Shown: in pieces, positions 34,153 to 44,489 of the stretch
How the letters are laid out: each line of letters opens with the position of its first letter
Numbering within the stretch: the stretch's first letter is position 1
Assembly: GCA_964017195.1 (NCBI GenBank)
Contig: OZ024898.1
Span: forward strand, 13,322,557-13,386,556
DNA length: 64,000 bases
Direction of reading: 5' to 3'
From: Siderastrea radians
Taxonomy: Eukaryota > Cnidaria > Anthozoa > Scleractinia > Rhizangiidae
The notes under the pieces: model-generated
Database searches by the model: none
Seen by the model: the letters and a program-made list of their open reading frames with translations, nothing else
What the model was told of the DNA's origin: nothing
Program-made: the position numbers and the translations under genes

Positions 34153-35902
34153 CAGGGCTCAAAGTTAACGACCAGCTGGTCACACATGCGACTAGATTTT
34201 TTATTGTGCGCCTAAAAAATCATGTGTGATCGCACTTGCGCGCCTAAAAAGCCTGCGTTCAGTGCGACTGAATCGCTACTCGACTCTGCTTTCTAACCTG
34301 ATCGTCCTTATGTACTCCGACTGGTTAGACACGAAACGGAAGCTTGAAATAATAAATTCAAAGGTAGATATAACACAATCAGGCTTCAAATAATAAAGTT
34401 TCACCATTTCCCTTGCATCAGTGTGTGTTTTATTGGTCGTTTCCCCGTGGTTTCTCCGATCTCGGAGGTCCATTTCTTCTCGACGTTTCCATTCCATCCC
34501 AGACTCTTTCGACTCTTTTCGGTTTTGTAAAGACTCCGCTGAGACGTGTGAGTGAAGGCTACCTTGAAAACACGTGCTTCTTGCGCAATCGAGTTTGCGT
34601 TGCCGATGTGAAAGGTCAATCCAGAGTCAAGAATGGCTAAACAACCTGCGTTAAGAGACTTTCTTCTTCAAGGTAAGAACAATTTTTAAAACAATGAATT
34701 ATATCCCAGTTAGTAAATAAAAGTCAATGCGCAGTCAACAATGTAATTTATTCTCTTACGAAATGCTCATTTGCATAACTATAATTTATTATTAAACAGC
34801 CGGCCGCCGCCTTCTTCTTCAGCCTCGAACTCCAAAACTTCATCAGCCTTGAACTCCAATGATACTTTAGTCCAAGATAAAGAAGACGAGTCAGCGAGAA
34901 AAAAAGAAAAGTGTACAAGTTTCAGAGAGCATGGCTAAAGCATTTCGATGGCTTGAATGGGATTTAGGAAAAGAATTGATGCGCTGCAGATACTGTAAAG
35001 CCTTCCCAATGTATGGATCTTCATCCTTAGTCAATGGATGCGACAATTCTAAACACGAGACACGGTAGTTGTACAGCAACTCTAGGTAACATTACGTACA
35101 GTGCGATAACGTTCCGTAAAATTCTTTTACAACTCTTTTTTCTATTCTACTAGGTGTACTAGCTGCAGTAAAAAATGCATTCAGTGACCTTGTTGAAGAT
35201 GGCCTTCCAAATTGGATACATAAGTTAGTTTCTCTTGCTTCAGATGGAGCCTCTGTTAACCTTGGAATTCGCAGTGGTGTCATTGAACTTATTTGACCCA
35301 ACTCCAGCAGTTGTCAAGTGGTTCAACAATGGTCAGAGATCAAGGCGTCCTAACTGTGCTTACAGAATGTGGTCAGATGAATTAATTTCAGTTGCTGATT
35401 CATGGCAATCACCGGATTTCGACTGATTGAGTTAATGTTGTATTAATCAAATGATGTGGACCTACTTTCAAGTCTGTATCAGCTTTAAACTAAAATGAAA
35501 TGAAAGTTGTGAGCAGTAAACTGACAGTGTATATTTTCTTAGTTATTCATGTAAATTTCAAAGGAAATGAATGTGGAATTTTTCTGTTATCTTGAATGTA
35601 CCATAAAGTGTTATACTTCTTGAGATTGAGAAGTACGGTTGATTTAAAAAACGTAACATTATTAGTGTTATCTTCAACAAATAGTAAGAGCCTGAAAGGA
35701 ACAAACACAGGATTGAAATAAAAGATAACATGAATACTTAACCAACGTCTGAAGCTTTCTGATTTTTTTTTTTGGTGCCACCAGTATTTTAACTGTGCTC
35801 CTAACATTTTTAGCTGTGCGCCTAAAATTTTGGCAGTGCGCCTAGAAATTTACACCTGGTAGCACAAGTGCTCCCAAAGCCAAAAATAAACTTTGAGCCC
35901 TG
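34153..35902 (+). mobile_element. hAT-like element with 5-bp TSD, internally deleted
   Basis: 1750 bp with inverted ends CAGGGCTCAAAGTT on both sides, and GTGCGCCTAAAAA-type repeats just inside each end. The TSD TTATC lies at 34148-34152 and 35903-35907. It inserted within the coding sequence of the Harbinger Myb-like gene. It holds only fragments of a hAT transposase. hAT elements usually make 8-bp duplications; the 5-bp one here fits the 5-bp subgroup. Confidence 0.82.
34633..35297 (+). pseudogene. Fragments of a hAT transposase
   Basis: A first exon starts at ATG 34633 (MAKQPALRDFLLQ) and ends at a GTAAG donor. A second block near 34800-35060 encodes a serine-rich linker and then a BED/TTF-type zinc segment (AFRWLEWDLGKELMRCRYC). 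A third block near 35150-35297 encodes KNAFSDLVEDGLPNWI and VSLASDGASVNLG, the conserved Asp-containing context of hAT transposases. The blocks need frame changes and most of the catalytic domain is missing. It is a non-functional, internally deleted copy. Confidence 0.7.
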
Positions 35903-37458
35903 TTATCCAATTCTTTCATTCGTATTTCATGCTCCAGCATTTCTTTGTGTCTTATTTGTTCCAACTTCACCAGCATTTCCATCTCCTGTTCTGCAGCATC
36001 TTTAAAGCTGTCGCTTAACATAGAAATTGATTGCTCAAGCTTGGTCTTCCTTCCTTTTCCTTTCTTGGCAACCTTGCTTTTCTTAATATCAGGTTTCACT
36101 TCCTCCACTTCCAGCTCCAGTTTGCGTTTAGCAATCTGACTACATCCCTCACCAACTTCTTCATTTGTATTGCTGCTTAACTCCTCATCATGAACTCTCA
36201 CGTCATCACCAGTTTCAACAGTGGTATCATTCTCATCGTCATCTGTTCCACTTTCCAAATCTTAAAAAAGGGAAAGAAATAATTACTCTAAAATAGTAAA
36301 CAGGAGAAAAACAACAAACCAAATTTTTAATGGTTTCTCAGTTGCATCTGTTATAACTTTCCATGATTACATGATATGATACAGTGCTTCTGCTTTTGTC
36401 ACTATCACACTACTAAGGGAATCACCCAAATTTGTACTGACTAGTAACTGGGTGCCAAAGAAAAGAAAATGACTTTTAAGCTTTGGTTTCTAGGTCTTAC
36501 ATAGAACATGTAAATTTGATAGACGTACAGGCCCCTACCACCCCACAAATAATAAAAAATACCAGACCTGCATTTTCATGAGGTAAACTTGAATCAATTA
36601 GACATGCAGGTGAAGATGTATCCCTGTGACCACATATTTGATCCATTTCATCAAAAAACTTCCATTTTTTCCGACGTTCAGTGCCACTTTTTTTTTGTTT
36701 GTCAAGGTGCTCTTTATATTGCTGTTTAAGCTTTTTCCATTTGTTAATAATGCTATCTAAATTGTACTCTATCCCTATAATAAAAAAGCAGTATGTAAAC
36801 AGATAAAACAACCAAAATGTAAATACTATTGTTTCCAGCGCGATACAAGTGGTATTCTTCAATACTACTTCGAGGAAATCGCTAATCTCGAGCTCAATTG
36901 ACGTTGAAAACATTTCGCATAGTTTCAGCTTACCTCTGTTTTGAAGCTGCACTTGAACACTTTTGTACGCGGCTCTTTTCTCCTTTGGTGATTTCGCATT
37001 GTCGAGACTAAAAATAATTGTCTCCTCTTGCATTATTTGAATTAACTCCTTTACATCTTGGTCTTTCTATGATTGTCCCCGCGATTTCCTTGGAGACTTT
37101 CCCCTATTTGCCGCCATTTTGAGTTGAAGGCAAGCAGTAGCTCTGCACATGCTCCCACAAATAGTGCTGACCAAAGGCACGAAGGCTCATCAGAAAAAAG
37201 TTGGTTCGGCACGGTTAATCGTTTACACTACACATATTATTCGAGCCGGGTTAGATTTTCAGGAACGCGTACCAATTTTATCCGTGCTCGGACTACCTCG
37301 CGACTAGGTCCGAGCACGGGTAAAATTTTGGTTCGGCACGGGTGAGGCAAAGTCGTTTACACGACAAAATTTATCCGTGCCGAACTATTTTTTTCGGTAC
37401 GCGTACCATTTTTACCCGAGCCGTGCCAAAAATTTTCTGTCGTGTAAATGGGGCTTAA

Positions 37459-37980
37459 ATTCTCAAAGTTGGACGTAGATGAGTCAATTGAGAGTGCTTC
37501 CTCAGCTTGCTTTAGTGATGTCTCGATTTCCACCAAGTCTTGCCTTTTCTTTGGAGCTTTTCCTTTACTATATTTTATAGTAAATTGCCGCACTCGATAT
37601 TTAATCAGATCCCATAAAACTCTTTTATCGGTCACTTCATTAAATTTCTCTAGCCATTCTGGTATTTTTGCATTAATTGCGGAAACATAGTTTTCATCCT
37701 CAGTTAGACTGCAGTTAAATTTCCAATATGACGGGCCACGTATCTGTTCGTCCAGACTATTGAAGGAGATAACTATTGCCGAATGATCAGTCCTTATAGC
37801 TGTTTTAATACTAGTCTCCTCTACCTCATCTTGACAAAAATCGCTGACAAGCCAAAAATCCAATCTCCTCTGGATAAGGGGCTTCTTTTGTCTCCAGGTG
37901 AAAAGCTTGATTTCCGGGTTTCGGATTCTCCATATATCAATTAAGTCATAATTTAAGCAGATGTCATCCAAAATTTCGAA
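37459..37980 (-). pseudogene. LINE endonuclease C-terminus and linker
   Basis: Minus-strand frame upstream of the Harbinger insertion. It contains the end of an APE-type endonuclease: DIWRIRNPEIKLFTWRQ, RRLDFWLVSD and the SDH-like block RTDHSAIVISF. A charged linker follows that leads into the reverse transcriptase at 30705. The start of the endonuclease is absent because the LINE is 5'-truncated at 37980. The same open frame runs on to 38064 on the minus strand, but that part is antisense to the Ulp1-like gene. Confidence 0.88.
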
Positions 37981-37996
37981 AATTCTCTCCAAGTTG

Positions 37997-39089
37997 GTTT
38001 TTCGGATGTGAATGGAATTAACAGTCTTACTCGCTCTGAAATAGCAGCGCTGAAGCTTCCTCAAGTAGCCTTCATTCCAGAAAAAGATGTTTTGATTACT
38101 TCAGCCACAGAAATGGACATGTACACTAGTGACCCTAAGCTTGCTCGCCAGCGCCCCTCTGAAACCACAGTACAGCACACATTGCAAGTGCTAGCAAGTA
38201 GAGCAAGTGACAGCAGTACTGCAGTTGACAGTGGTGATGAAGATGAAAATGAAGTCGCGGTAACAATTGGTAAATTGGGTATTTACACAAGAACATCAGT
38301 CCGGGTGTTTGAAAAAATGTGTATGCTCTCATCGGAATCAGCAAAAGTGAACGCAGAAAAAAGGTGGCTTTCACAACCTAGTGCACAAGATGTCAGCAAG
38401 GTCAAAGAAATCTTGTTAAATGAGAGGCCCAGTGATGAGGTTCTGAGACATGGCCAGTTTGTCATAGATAGTTCAGGTTTTAGTATGCTGGCCTGTGAAC
38501 GCTATGTTAATGGTTTCACAATTGATGTAGTTTCGTTTAAACTACTTGAAAACAGTAAGCCTACAGGTGTCATCTACTTCCCTTCTTTCAGCCAGACATG
38601 GGCAAAGCAAGGTGCAGAGTACTTCAAACACAAAGTTGCTCCCTCTATGTCCCAATGCCCAGTAGAAGATGTAACATGCATACTAACTCCAGTACATATT
38701 GAAAGTCCTGAACACTGGGGGGACTGCTTTGTTTTGATCTATCAACTGTTACTGTCTACTTTGATGATGATCCGACGATTGACCCTCCAAGAGATACCCC
38801 GATGGTTGTCCGCAACATGTTGAGGGGCTTTAAGGCTCTGACAGACAGTTCCATTTATGAAGAGGAACGTTGGAACAACCGGAGTATAACTCTTCCCTTG
38901 CCACGGATCAATATGCCAGTCCAGACTACAAGTGGCATCGGTGCTGGCAGCTGTGGTGTTGGGGTGATTCTCACTGTAAGAGACATGGTAAGATGCGAAA
39001 ACTGCCTTCCCTCATTTGATTGGTCATTTGACCAAATGACCCATTTAAGAAAGGACCTGATGGCTCTTATTCTTCAATGGAGAAGTTAG
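37997..39089 (+). pseudogene. Ulp1/SENP-like cysteine protease domain (downstream half of the split gene)
   Basis: The frame resumes after the LINE TSD and continues to 38741, then shifts by a lesion in a run of six G (38717-38722) and continues in another frame to a stop at 39089. The first 140 residues are a linker with an acidic segment (SGDEDENEV). The rest resembles the C48 family that cleaves ubiquitin-like modifiers: His in LTPVHIESPEHWG, Asp in STVTVYFDDDP, and Gln/Cys in QTTSGIGAGSCGVGV. The triad appears complete if the frameshift is bridged. AATAAA at 39527-39532 could be its polyadenylation signal. The G-run lesion might be a sequencing error, but the LINE insertion is real damage. 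Confidence 0.7.
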
Positions 39090-40338
39090 TAGGTAAGTGT
39101 GATGTGAACAACATTGCTGTGAAGGCCCTTCATAGTGTGTGCCACCGGAGGGATGATTCTTTAGAATTCTGTAGTTTACTCCGTGTCCAAACTAAGAAAT
39201 ATAAAATGTAGCTGCATTTTGGTGGTGTAATAGTCTGTTGGTGGACTAAGTCCTGCATTTATGCATAAAAGTGCTTGAAAATCACATGCAGCAGAATTTC
39301 AGAGTTCTGAGTGGTTGAAGTTGTTGTGATTGACTATTCCAAACTCAGTTGAAAACCGCTCTGTGCAATTATGTGGACAACAAGTGAAAATAACAGAAGG
39401 AATCCCTGAGAACTCAAAGCGAAAATGTGCAACTGGTGCTGAGAATGTGATACGCTGCAACTCCCCCCCCCCCCCGCCCGGCCTCCAAGTCATAATTAGA
39501 CTTCGTTTTTCTGTTAACTGGTTGTAAATAAAGCAGAATATATAATTGTGCTTATTGGATTACAAGATTTATTTTTCAATCACAGCTCTCAGCAACAGAA
39601 CCAAAGCAAAAAATACTTCCAGGTGTAAACTCAAGTTCATTTACATTTAGTTCGTATCTTTCCTTTTCCTTTAGCAAAGCTCTTAAAAGGATGACACACT
39701 GTATCCTACGTCAAGACAAGAATTACAAGAAACCTTTGAAGCATAATGCCAATCAGTTGTTTTACAGTAAGCATCTGGTAACATGAACAGTTCATGACCC
39801 ATTCAGATGAAAGTTTTCTACTTAACAGAATTAATGGAACCAGACAATTGAAGTCACGCGCATATTTTGGTGCATACTTTTTAAAAATGCATTTTTAGAC
39901 TAATGAAATCAAAATTTAACCTCCCTCACATTGCCTTTACCGTACAGATCAAAATGTGTTGTGGAAACTTCAAATCTGTTTCCGGGAGGTACAAGCATTC
40001 CATGGCCTCATATATCCCTTGGAAAGGGTAATTGAGAACAATTTTGTCTAGGGGGGGGGGTGTTGAAGTTTCCATTTCATTTGTACATTACAAGTGTACA
40101 AAGTTGTAGTTTTACTTTTCAATACTTTTCCGATAATATATTGATTTATATTTCCGGTTTGAATTCTGACCTCAGGTCATCATATTTTGAACACTAAGCA
40201 GATTTTGTGCACCTATCAATGTCAAGCCCCTGGGTGAAGGGGGGAGGGGGTGGGTCCCATTGAAGATTGAAACAGATAGCTGTCACCTGGTAGGGATTTC
40301 GACATTGCTTGATGCGTCAATTATCCACCGAAGGCGAA
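39090..40338. other. Non-coding stretch with homopolymer runs
   Basis: 3' untranslated and intergenic sequence after the Ulp1-like gene. A C-run of about 13 lies near 39464 and a G-run of about 10 near 40051. No ORF is supported. AATAAA at 39527 lies about 440 bases after the Ulp1-like stop codon. Confidence 0.4.
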
Positions 40339-40388
40339 GTGAATACTGTAGAATAATCCTCGAGATGACATTATTCCACAGTATTCAC
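40339..40388. repeat. Short perfect-arm hairpin
   Basis: Arms 40339-40357 (GTGAATACTGTAGAATAAT) and 40370-40388 are inverted with one mismatch around a 12-base loop. It is probably part of a small MITE. Confidence 0.55.
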
Positions 40389-40418
40389 TGAGCCCGAGGA
40401 GAATCATTGTTATAGTAC

Positions 40419-40613
40419 AATTGCTCAAGTGGTTATCAGAGTAAATGGATTTTCTTTTTTGTTTTCTTCAGAGGCATCAAAAATCGTGTGGTGGCCATTT
40501 TGAAAATTAGTACTTCAGTATTATAATCACCTCGCATGGGGTGATTATAGCAAGATATGACATAATCCTCGACCAATCAGTGGGCATGCTCCTCTATAAT
40601 CACCTGAGCAATT
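40419..40613. mobile_element. Small MITE
   Basis: 195 bp with inverted ends AATTGCTCAAGTGGTTAT and ATAATCACCTGAGCAATT (two or three mismatches). Internal GTGATTAT/ATAATCAC repeats are also present. It has no coding sequence. Confidence 0.5.
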
Positions 40614-40631
40614 AATATAAATATATATATG

Positions 40632-40958
40632 TTAGAATTCACATTTTTCAATGGACATTCGTAAAACCATCTTTCCATGCTGAGTCAAGCTGTACAAGTC
40701 TGGCCACCAGATCAATTCAATTTCTCTGGTGGCTCCTCCTTCTCCATATCCAACAGTTAAGGTGTATTTCGAAGATGGCCGCTTTCTTTTTTGCCCCACG
40801 TTCACTCGTGCTTTGGCCCTGGCAATTTCTTCTTCGGCCGAAAGTGAGGCACCTTCTTCCTCGCAGACCGTGTTTCCAGAAAATAAAACTTCTGTGTCCA
40901 ATATTGTCACAGAAGTTTCCCCCAGGGTATCAATGAATTGGTCAAGGTCAAAGACTTT
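40632..40958 (-). CDS. Exon-like ORF of unknown function
   Basis: On the minus strand an open frame runs from a possible acceptor (TTTATAAAG) at about 40959 to a stop at 40632. It starts VFDLDQFIDTLGE and continues through an acidic-then-basic linker (ARVNVGQKRKRPSS). It ends with a beta-like segment GYGEGGATREIELIWW. The GG-x-TRE signature loosely recalls the region at 46592-46630 of the HECT gene, but the match is too short to prove kinship. It has no neighbours that help, and could be a last exon or a fragment. Confidence 0.35.
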   Translation of the reverse strand, partial: KVFDLDQFIDTLGETSVTILDTEVLFSGNTVCEEEGASLSAEEEIARAKARVNVGQKRKRPSSKYTLTVGYGEGGATREIELIWWPDLYSLTQHGKMVLRMSIEKCEF

Positions 40959-41086
40959 ATAAAATTATGATATCCTCCGTGTGTGACTTGTGTACTGAGG
41001 CTGTGCCTTATGGCACACTTCTCTTACTGCATTCACTCGAAAGTTTCCTTTCCCAATAAGGTACTCAAAGTACATTAATGGTACTT

Positions 41087-41822
41087 GACTAGCTTAGTGA
41101 TGACCGGAAGCAGAACTTCAAGCGAGTCACATACCAAAGTGGTTGGAAAAGGATCTAGCGCGCATGACTTTTTGGCCGACTTCTGAATCAGATCGTAGAT
41201 TTCTTGTTCACTCGGTTTCCGGAAAGAGCGCAGTTTTGCGTTTTTATTCACCACAGGTTTATTGGGAGGTATGAGATCGCGTTCAGACTGACTGATAGGT
41301 TTTGCTTCGATTTCACTACGGATGCTCTCAACTTTTCTAACAAAATATCTGCCGATATCATTAGCTACTACGGTTTTATCTAGTTGTTCAGCAAACAGTT
41401 CATCCTTTTTCATACCCAGAAGCTTATTCGCAGCGCTAAACAATTTTCTTTGATCAGCACCGTTTTCATCCATAAACTCAGAGTAGAAGTCCCGTCTAGC
41501 CTTATTCATCAGGTAGGTCGCATGGTTTCTCTTTGACTTGAAGTCAAGCAGATCATCTGTGGCCTTGGTCTTTCTCCATTTGCACTCTGCTTTCTTACGC
41601 TCTCGTTTGGCACTGTCGATAGTTTCATTGTACCAGGGTACGACAGGTCTTGTTACTCTTTTGCGTGTTTTAAGAGGCGCGTGTCGATCAAGTAGTGCTG
41701 ATAAGGTGGTAATGTATTCACGCGCATGCGCGTCCAAGTCTTCAGCAGTATGAAGCTGATTGTTATCGCACAGTGAGCTGGCTTGAATATCACTGTGGAA
41801 GCTGTCTAGGTCTAATGATTTA
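41087..41822 (-). pseudogene. Fragment of a CR1/L2-like LINE ORF2
   Basis: The minus-strand frame encodes the linker between endonuclease and reverse transcriptase in CR1/L2-type LINEs: LSALLDRHAPLKTRKRV, RPVVPWYNETI and KRERKKAECKWRKTK. It then reaches the beginning of the reverse transcriptase (KKSCALDPFPTTLV). It stops at about 41087, just before the catalytic part, so the element is broken on that side. Its upstream end near 41822 abuts a different repeat tail on the opposite strand. Confidence 0.75.
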
Positions 41823-41935
41823 TAAGTACATTATTGTTGTAATACTATGATAACTATTTATGTAAAGCGCATTAGATCATATATGCATGGATTTTTGCGC
41901 TATAGAAATAATAATAAAGTTAAAGTTAAGTTACT
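41823..41935 (+). repeat. LINE/SINE-type 3' tail
   Basis: Contains TGTAAAGCGCATTAGAT and TTTTTGCGCTATAGAAAT followed by AATAATAAAG repeats. This is the usual look of the 3' end of CR1/L2-type LINEs and the SINEs that borrow it. It points in the opposite direction to the LINE fragment beside it. Confidence 0.5.
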
Positions 41936-43490
41936 TGGTGACTTTCGATTCTTACCCATCTCCCTGTATTGAGGAAAAATTAATGGGGAGATTGTAGAAC
42001 TACATTGTATAATTCTTGCACATATGTTTCATATGTTTGTATTTTACAGTCACGCACTTATGTGAGTTGGCTGGTACACTCAACTGGAAAAACTTTGACG
42101 GGTAAGAAGGATAAATCATTGATGATGCGACCCAATGGTGCATTGGGAAGCGTGAAAACTTGCCTCTATTCTTAGACACGTGCACATTATAATAACATAG
42201 CATACCTTAATTTACTTTTTTAATTAGCTTGGAAGGAAAATATTTTGATTATCAAAAAAACTCAGTAACAAACTTGTCCCTGCCATCTTCCCAGAGTTCC
42301 ATTATGTCGCGTCGTAAATCATTTACATGTATACTTTTCACCAGAACGGGTGTATATAACTAGCCATAGACAGACATAGATGAACTGAGCCACGCGCACT
42401 GCCTTTACATTCAGTGACCAAAGTTAGTTGCTTAATTTCAAGCAATTTATTTGATTGTTCTGAAAACCGCTAAATACCAACGACAATTGTTTTATGTCAC
42501 GTCACCTTTGATCGTGATGACAAAATAGCACAATAAAAAAATTTGAGTTTAAGTTTGAGTTTAAGTGTTTTTTTTTCGCACCAAGGTTAAGCTATAAGGA
42601 AAATAAATCACCTGGTAATTGCAGGTGGAAGGTAGCATTCACTCGTTCAATAAGGCCGTCTAGCCAATCTGGTAACCCTCTTCGTCGGCTTCATCTAAAT
42701 TCTCCCTTGGTTTGGGTAGAAGTGTCGCGTTCCCTTCAGCATCCTTAAAAACTGGGTTGTCTAATGCATTGACACCTCGGTGCTTATTTAAAGAGTAGAG
42801 ACTTTTAAACGCCTTTTTGGAGCATGGGCACTCCGTGCACAAGGTCGGCATTTTTGGCGAATGAATCCAAAATTTTCATCACACCTTTGGGAATGCAGTG
42901 AGTCTGCGCAATTTGTCTTTCAATAACAGACGATCTATTGTTTGTTTGCCGGCACGCCATACGTCTCCCAGGAGATGCAGGGGAAGGCTATTGTACTTCT
43001 GATTCTCATTGAGTAACACGGGGCACGCGCGTGCGGAAGAATTTTTTTTATAATATGCGTGAGTAGTAAGTAACTGAAATATCTCAAGCGTTATGTACTT
43101 CATTACAGCTTTGGAAATATAATTTGAAATGATAACTGGAAACGCCGTATTGTTGGTCTCAATGCACGTGGAAAAAATCTTTTGTTTCACATTTGCATTC
43201 ATTTCCGAAATAAGTGTTGAGGATGCCTTTCAAAGGAAGTCACACACACACGTAGCCCTCTCCCTCCCCCCAATACACACACACAAAAGGAAAAAATTCC
43301 AGTCGACAAGACATATAGGATAATTTGTAAAGTGCAAATTGTTTGCCTTAGGTAGGCAGAATTGACGCCAAGTAAGGAAAGTGACTATATTTTATGTAAT
43401 ATATATCTGGCTTCGACCACCACGCGCACAGTGCACGCCATTTGTAACATGACCACAGAGGCCAATAGAGGCCCTGTGGTGTGTCCTACT
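41936..43490. other. Stretch without a supported gene
   Basis: Two short minus-strand frames exist (42660-42851, starting MPTLCTECPCSKKAF, and 42879-43202). Neither has splice sites, a complete zinc finger or a recognisable domain. A (CA)n-type microsatellite is split around 43243-43285. I make no gene call here. Confidence 0.4.
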
Positions 43491-43789
43491 ATAACCACAC
43501 GTTATGTCGGAGAAAGGGGAGTTTGGCTCGAACGAAAAAAGAAACAAAGGCGAGAATAGAAAAAAAGGCGTGGAGAGGAACGAGTGAAAAGAAGGAGAAG
43601 TGAACAAAAGACTGGAGTACCCGAAGTGAACCGCGAGTCCGAAACAGTCGTTCCGAATCACCCAAAACAAGAAGTCCATGAAGTACCTCACGAAGCCTGG
43701 CAAAATGATCGTAAACAAGACCAAGTACCACAAAACTTTTCTTTCAAAAGAGAAGGCGAATAAGTGAGTGGCGCCATAAAAAAAAGAAA

Positions 43790-44133
43790 GTGGACCCTAT
43801 CGCCGAAGTTCCTCTGGTAGCCATTTCTAAAGAGAAGAACACCAGTGAGGAACTGGCAAATATGATGAGGGGAAGGAAAATGGTAGCGCTTGCAAAATTC
43901 AAAAGACCAAACATTTCCGCGCAAAATCGATCAAAGAGGTTTTCCGAACGTGATTCCATCGTCACCACCGTGACTGAAAAAAGAAAGGAATTTAGCCCAA
44001 AGCAAAGGAACATCCATAAACGCGTGGTACGAGAAATTGAACGGTCCTTGCTCGTGAAAACCCGTAGCGAACCAATAGGTTCTGGAACATTTGGAAATTG
44101 TTTTCTTGTAGAGTATCGTGGAATTACAGCAGC
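43790..44133 (+). pseudogene. Protein kinase, N-terminal part up to the ATP-binding loop
   Basis: The open frame begins after a stop at 43712 without a convincing start; Met codons occur near 43862. It gives a basic N-terminal region followed by the glycine-rich loop of a protein kinase, IGSGTFGNCFLVEYRG. It stops at the insertion point of the 9.3-kb element. The remainder, beginning with the beta-3 lysine motif VKEM, lies at 53436. The last six bases (AGCAGC) are the TSD. No introns are visible in either half, so this may be a retrocopy or a single-exon gene. Confidence 0.75.
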
Positions 44134-44489
44134 TACGGTGGTTTCAAAGGGACATACATTTCTCCCACTTTTTGGGGGGCTTGCGACTTACTTGCGACTT
44201 ACTTGCGACTTAGCTGCGACTTACTTGCTACTTACTTGCGACTTACTTGCTACTTACTTGCGACTTACTTGCTACTTACTTGCGACTTAGCTGCGACTTA
44301 CTTGCTACTTACTTGCTACTTACTTGCGACTTACTTGCGACTTACTTGCGACTTACTTGCGACTTACTTGCTACTTACTTGCGACTTACTTGCGGGTTAA
44401 TGAACACCACGTGACAACGGAAGGCCTGGTTGCCTTGTCATAAAAATGGCTTCTCTAGACGAAGAACCGTATCAGGAGGTGGACCAGGT
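44134..44489 (+). repeat. Left long terminal inverted repeat
   Basis: Outer 40 bp, then the satellite (44180-44394), then about 95 bp (from TTAATGAACACC to GACCAGGT) that include the first coding exon of the HECT gene. The mirror copy is 53052-53429. Confidence 0.88.
44180..44394 (+). repeat. Left subterminal 11-bp satellite
   Basis: About 19-20 copies of TTGCGACTTAC with variants TTGCTACTTAC and TAGCTGCGACT. Because 11 is not divisible by 3, every frame reads as a repeating 11-residue peptide. The open frames across it are artefacts of the repeat. Confidence 0.95.

Larger units (their letters stand above)
34006..37117 (-). pseudogene. Harbinger Myb/SANT-like accessory protein, split by a hAT insertion
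   Basis: Exons on the minus strand: 37117-36934, 36774-36568 and 36260-34006. The last is interrupted by the hAT-like element at 34153-35902. Splice phases match (G|GG and G|AT). The ATG at 37115-37117 starts MAANRGKSPRKSRG, and a TAG follows about 16 codons later. Beyond it comes a Myb/SANT-like domain (IIFSLDNAKSPKEK, then SIINKWKKLKQQYKEH, then KKWKFFDEMDQI). An acidic linker, a basic nuclear-signal-like stretch (KKSKVAKKGKGRKTK) and a C-terminal coiled coil follow. Removing the hAT element and one TSD joins MKELDN to VRRREER in frame and ends at TAA 34006-34008. The protein would guide the Harbinger nuclease to the element ends. Confidence 0.85.
30709..37455 (+). mobile_element. PIF/Harbinger DNA transposon inside the LINE
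   Basis: Terminal inverted repeats begin AGCCCCATTTACAC on both sides and match for about 60 bp, including CGGCTCGG and GGTACGCGTACC. The 3-bp TSD TAA lies at 30706-30708 and 37456-37458, as expected for PIF/Harbinger. The two-gene plan fits: a DDE nuclease on the plus strand (30920-32190) and a Myb/SANT-like protein on the minus strand (34006-37117), pointing toward each other. A hAT-like element and a MITE inserted later. LINE coding sequence rejoins in frame (FEN, then LECLK) when the element is removed. Subterminal repeats of GTTTACAC and CGGCACGG type fill 37200-37400. At 32191-33030 I see only non-coding AT-rich sequence. Confidence 0.95.
27788..37980 (-). mobile_element. L1/Tx1-like LINE, 5'-truncated, carrying a Harbinger insertion
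   Basis: A 16-bp TSD, AATTCTCTCCAAGTTG, lies at 27772-27787 and 37981-37996. The LINE reads on the minus strand: the end of the endonuclease at 37459-37980, then reverse transcriptase and the C-terminal zinc region at 28144-30705, with a 3' untranslated part at 27788-28143. Without the Harbinger element its length is about 3.4 kb, so it is 5'-truncated inside the endonuclease, as is usual for LINEs. It inserted in an exon of the Ulp1-like gene; removing it together with one TSD restores that gene's frame. Confidence 0.92.

Noticed and set aside
37981..38064. First residues of the minus-strand endonuclease frame
   Set aside because: They lie beyond the LINE's TSD and are antisense to the Ulp1-like gene.
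42660..43202. Minus-strand frames starting MPTLCTECPCSKK and MNANVKQKIF
   Set aside because: The cysteines do not complete a zinc finger, no splice sites join the frames, and nothing nearby supports a gene.
44098..44400. Open frames with 11-residue TCDLLATYLRL-type repeats, also on the minus strand at 53152-53525
   Set aside because: They are translations of the 11-bp satellite. Any frame is open because the unit lacks stops, so they are not proteins.
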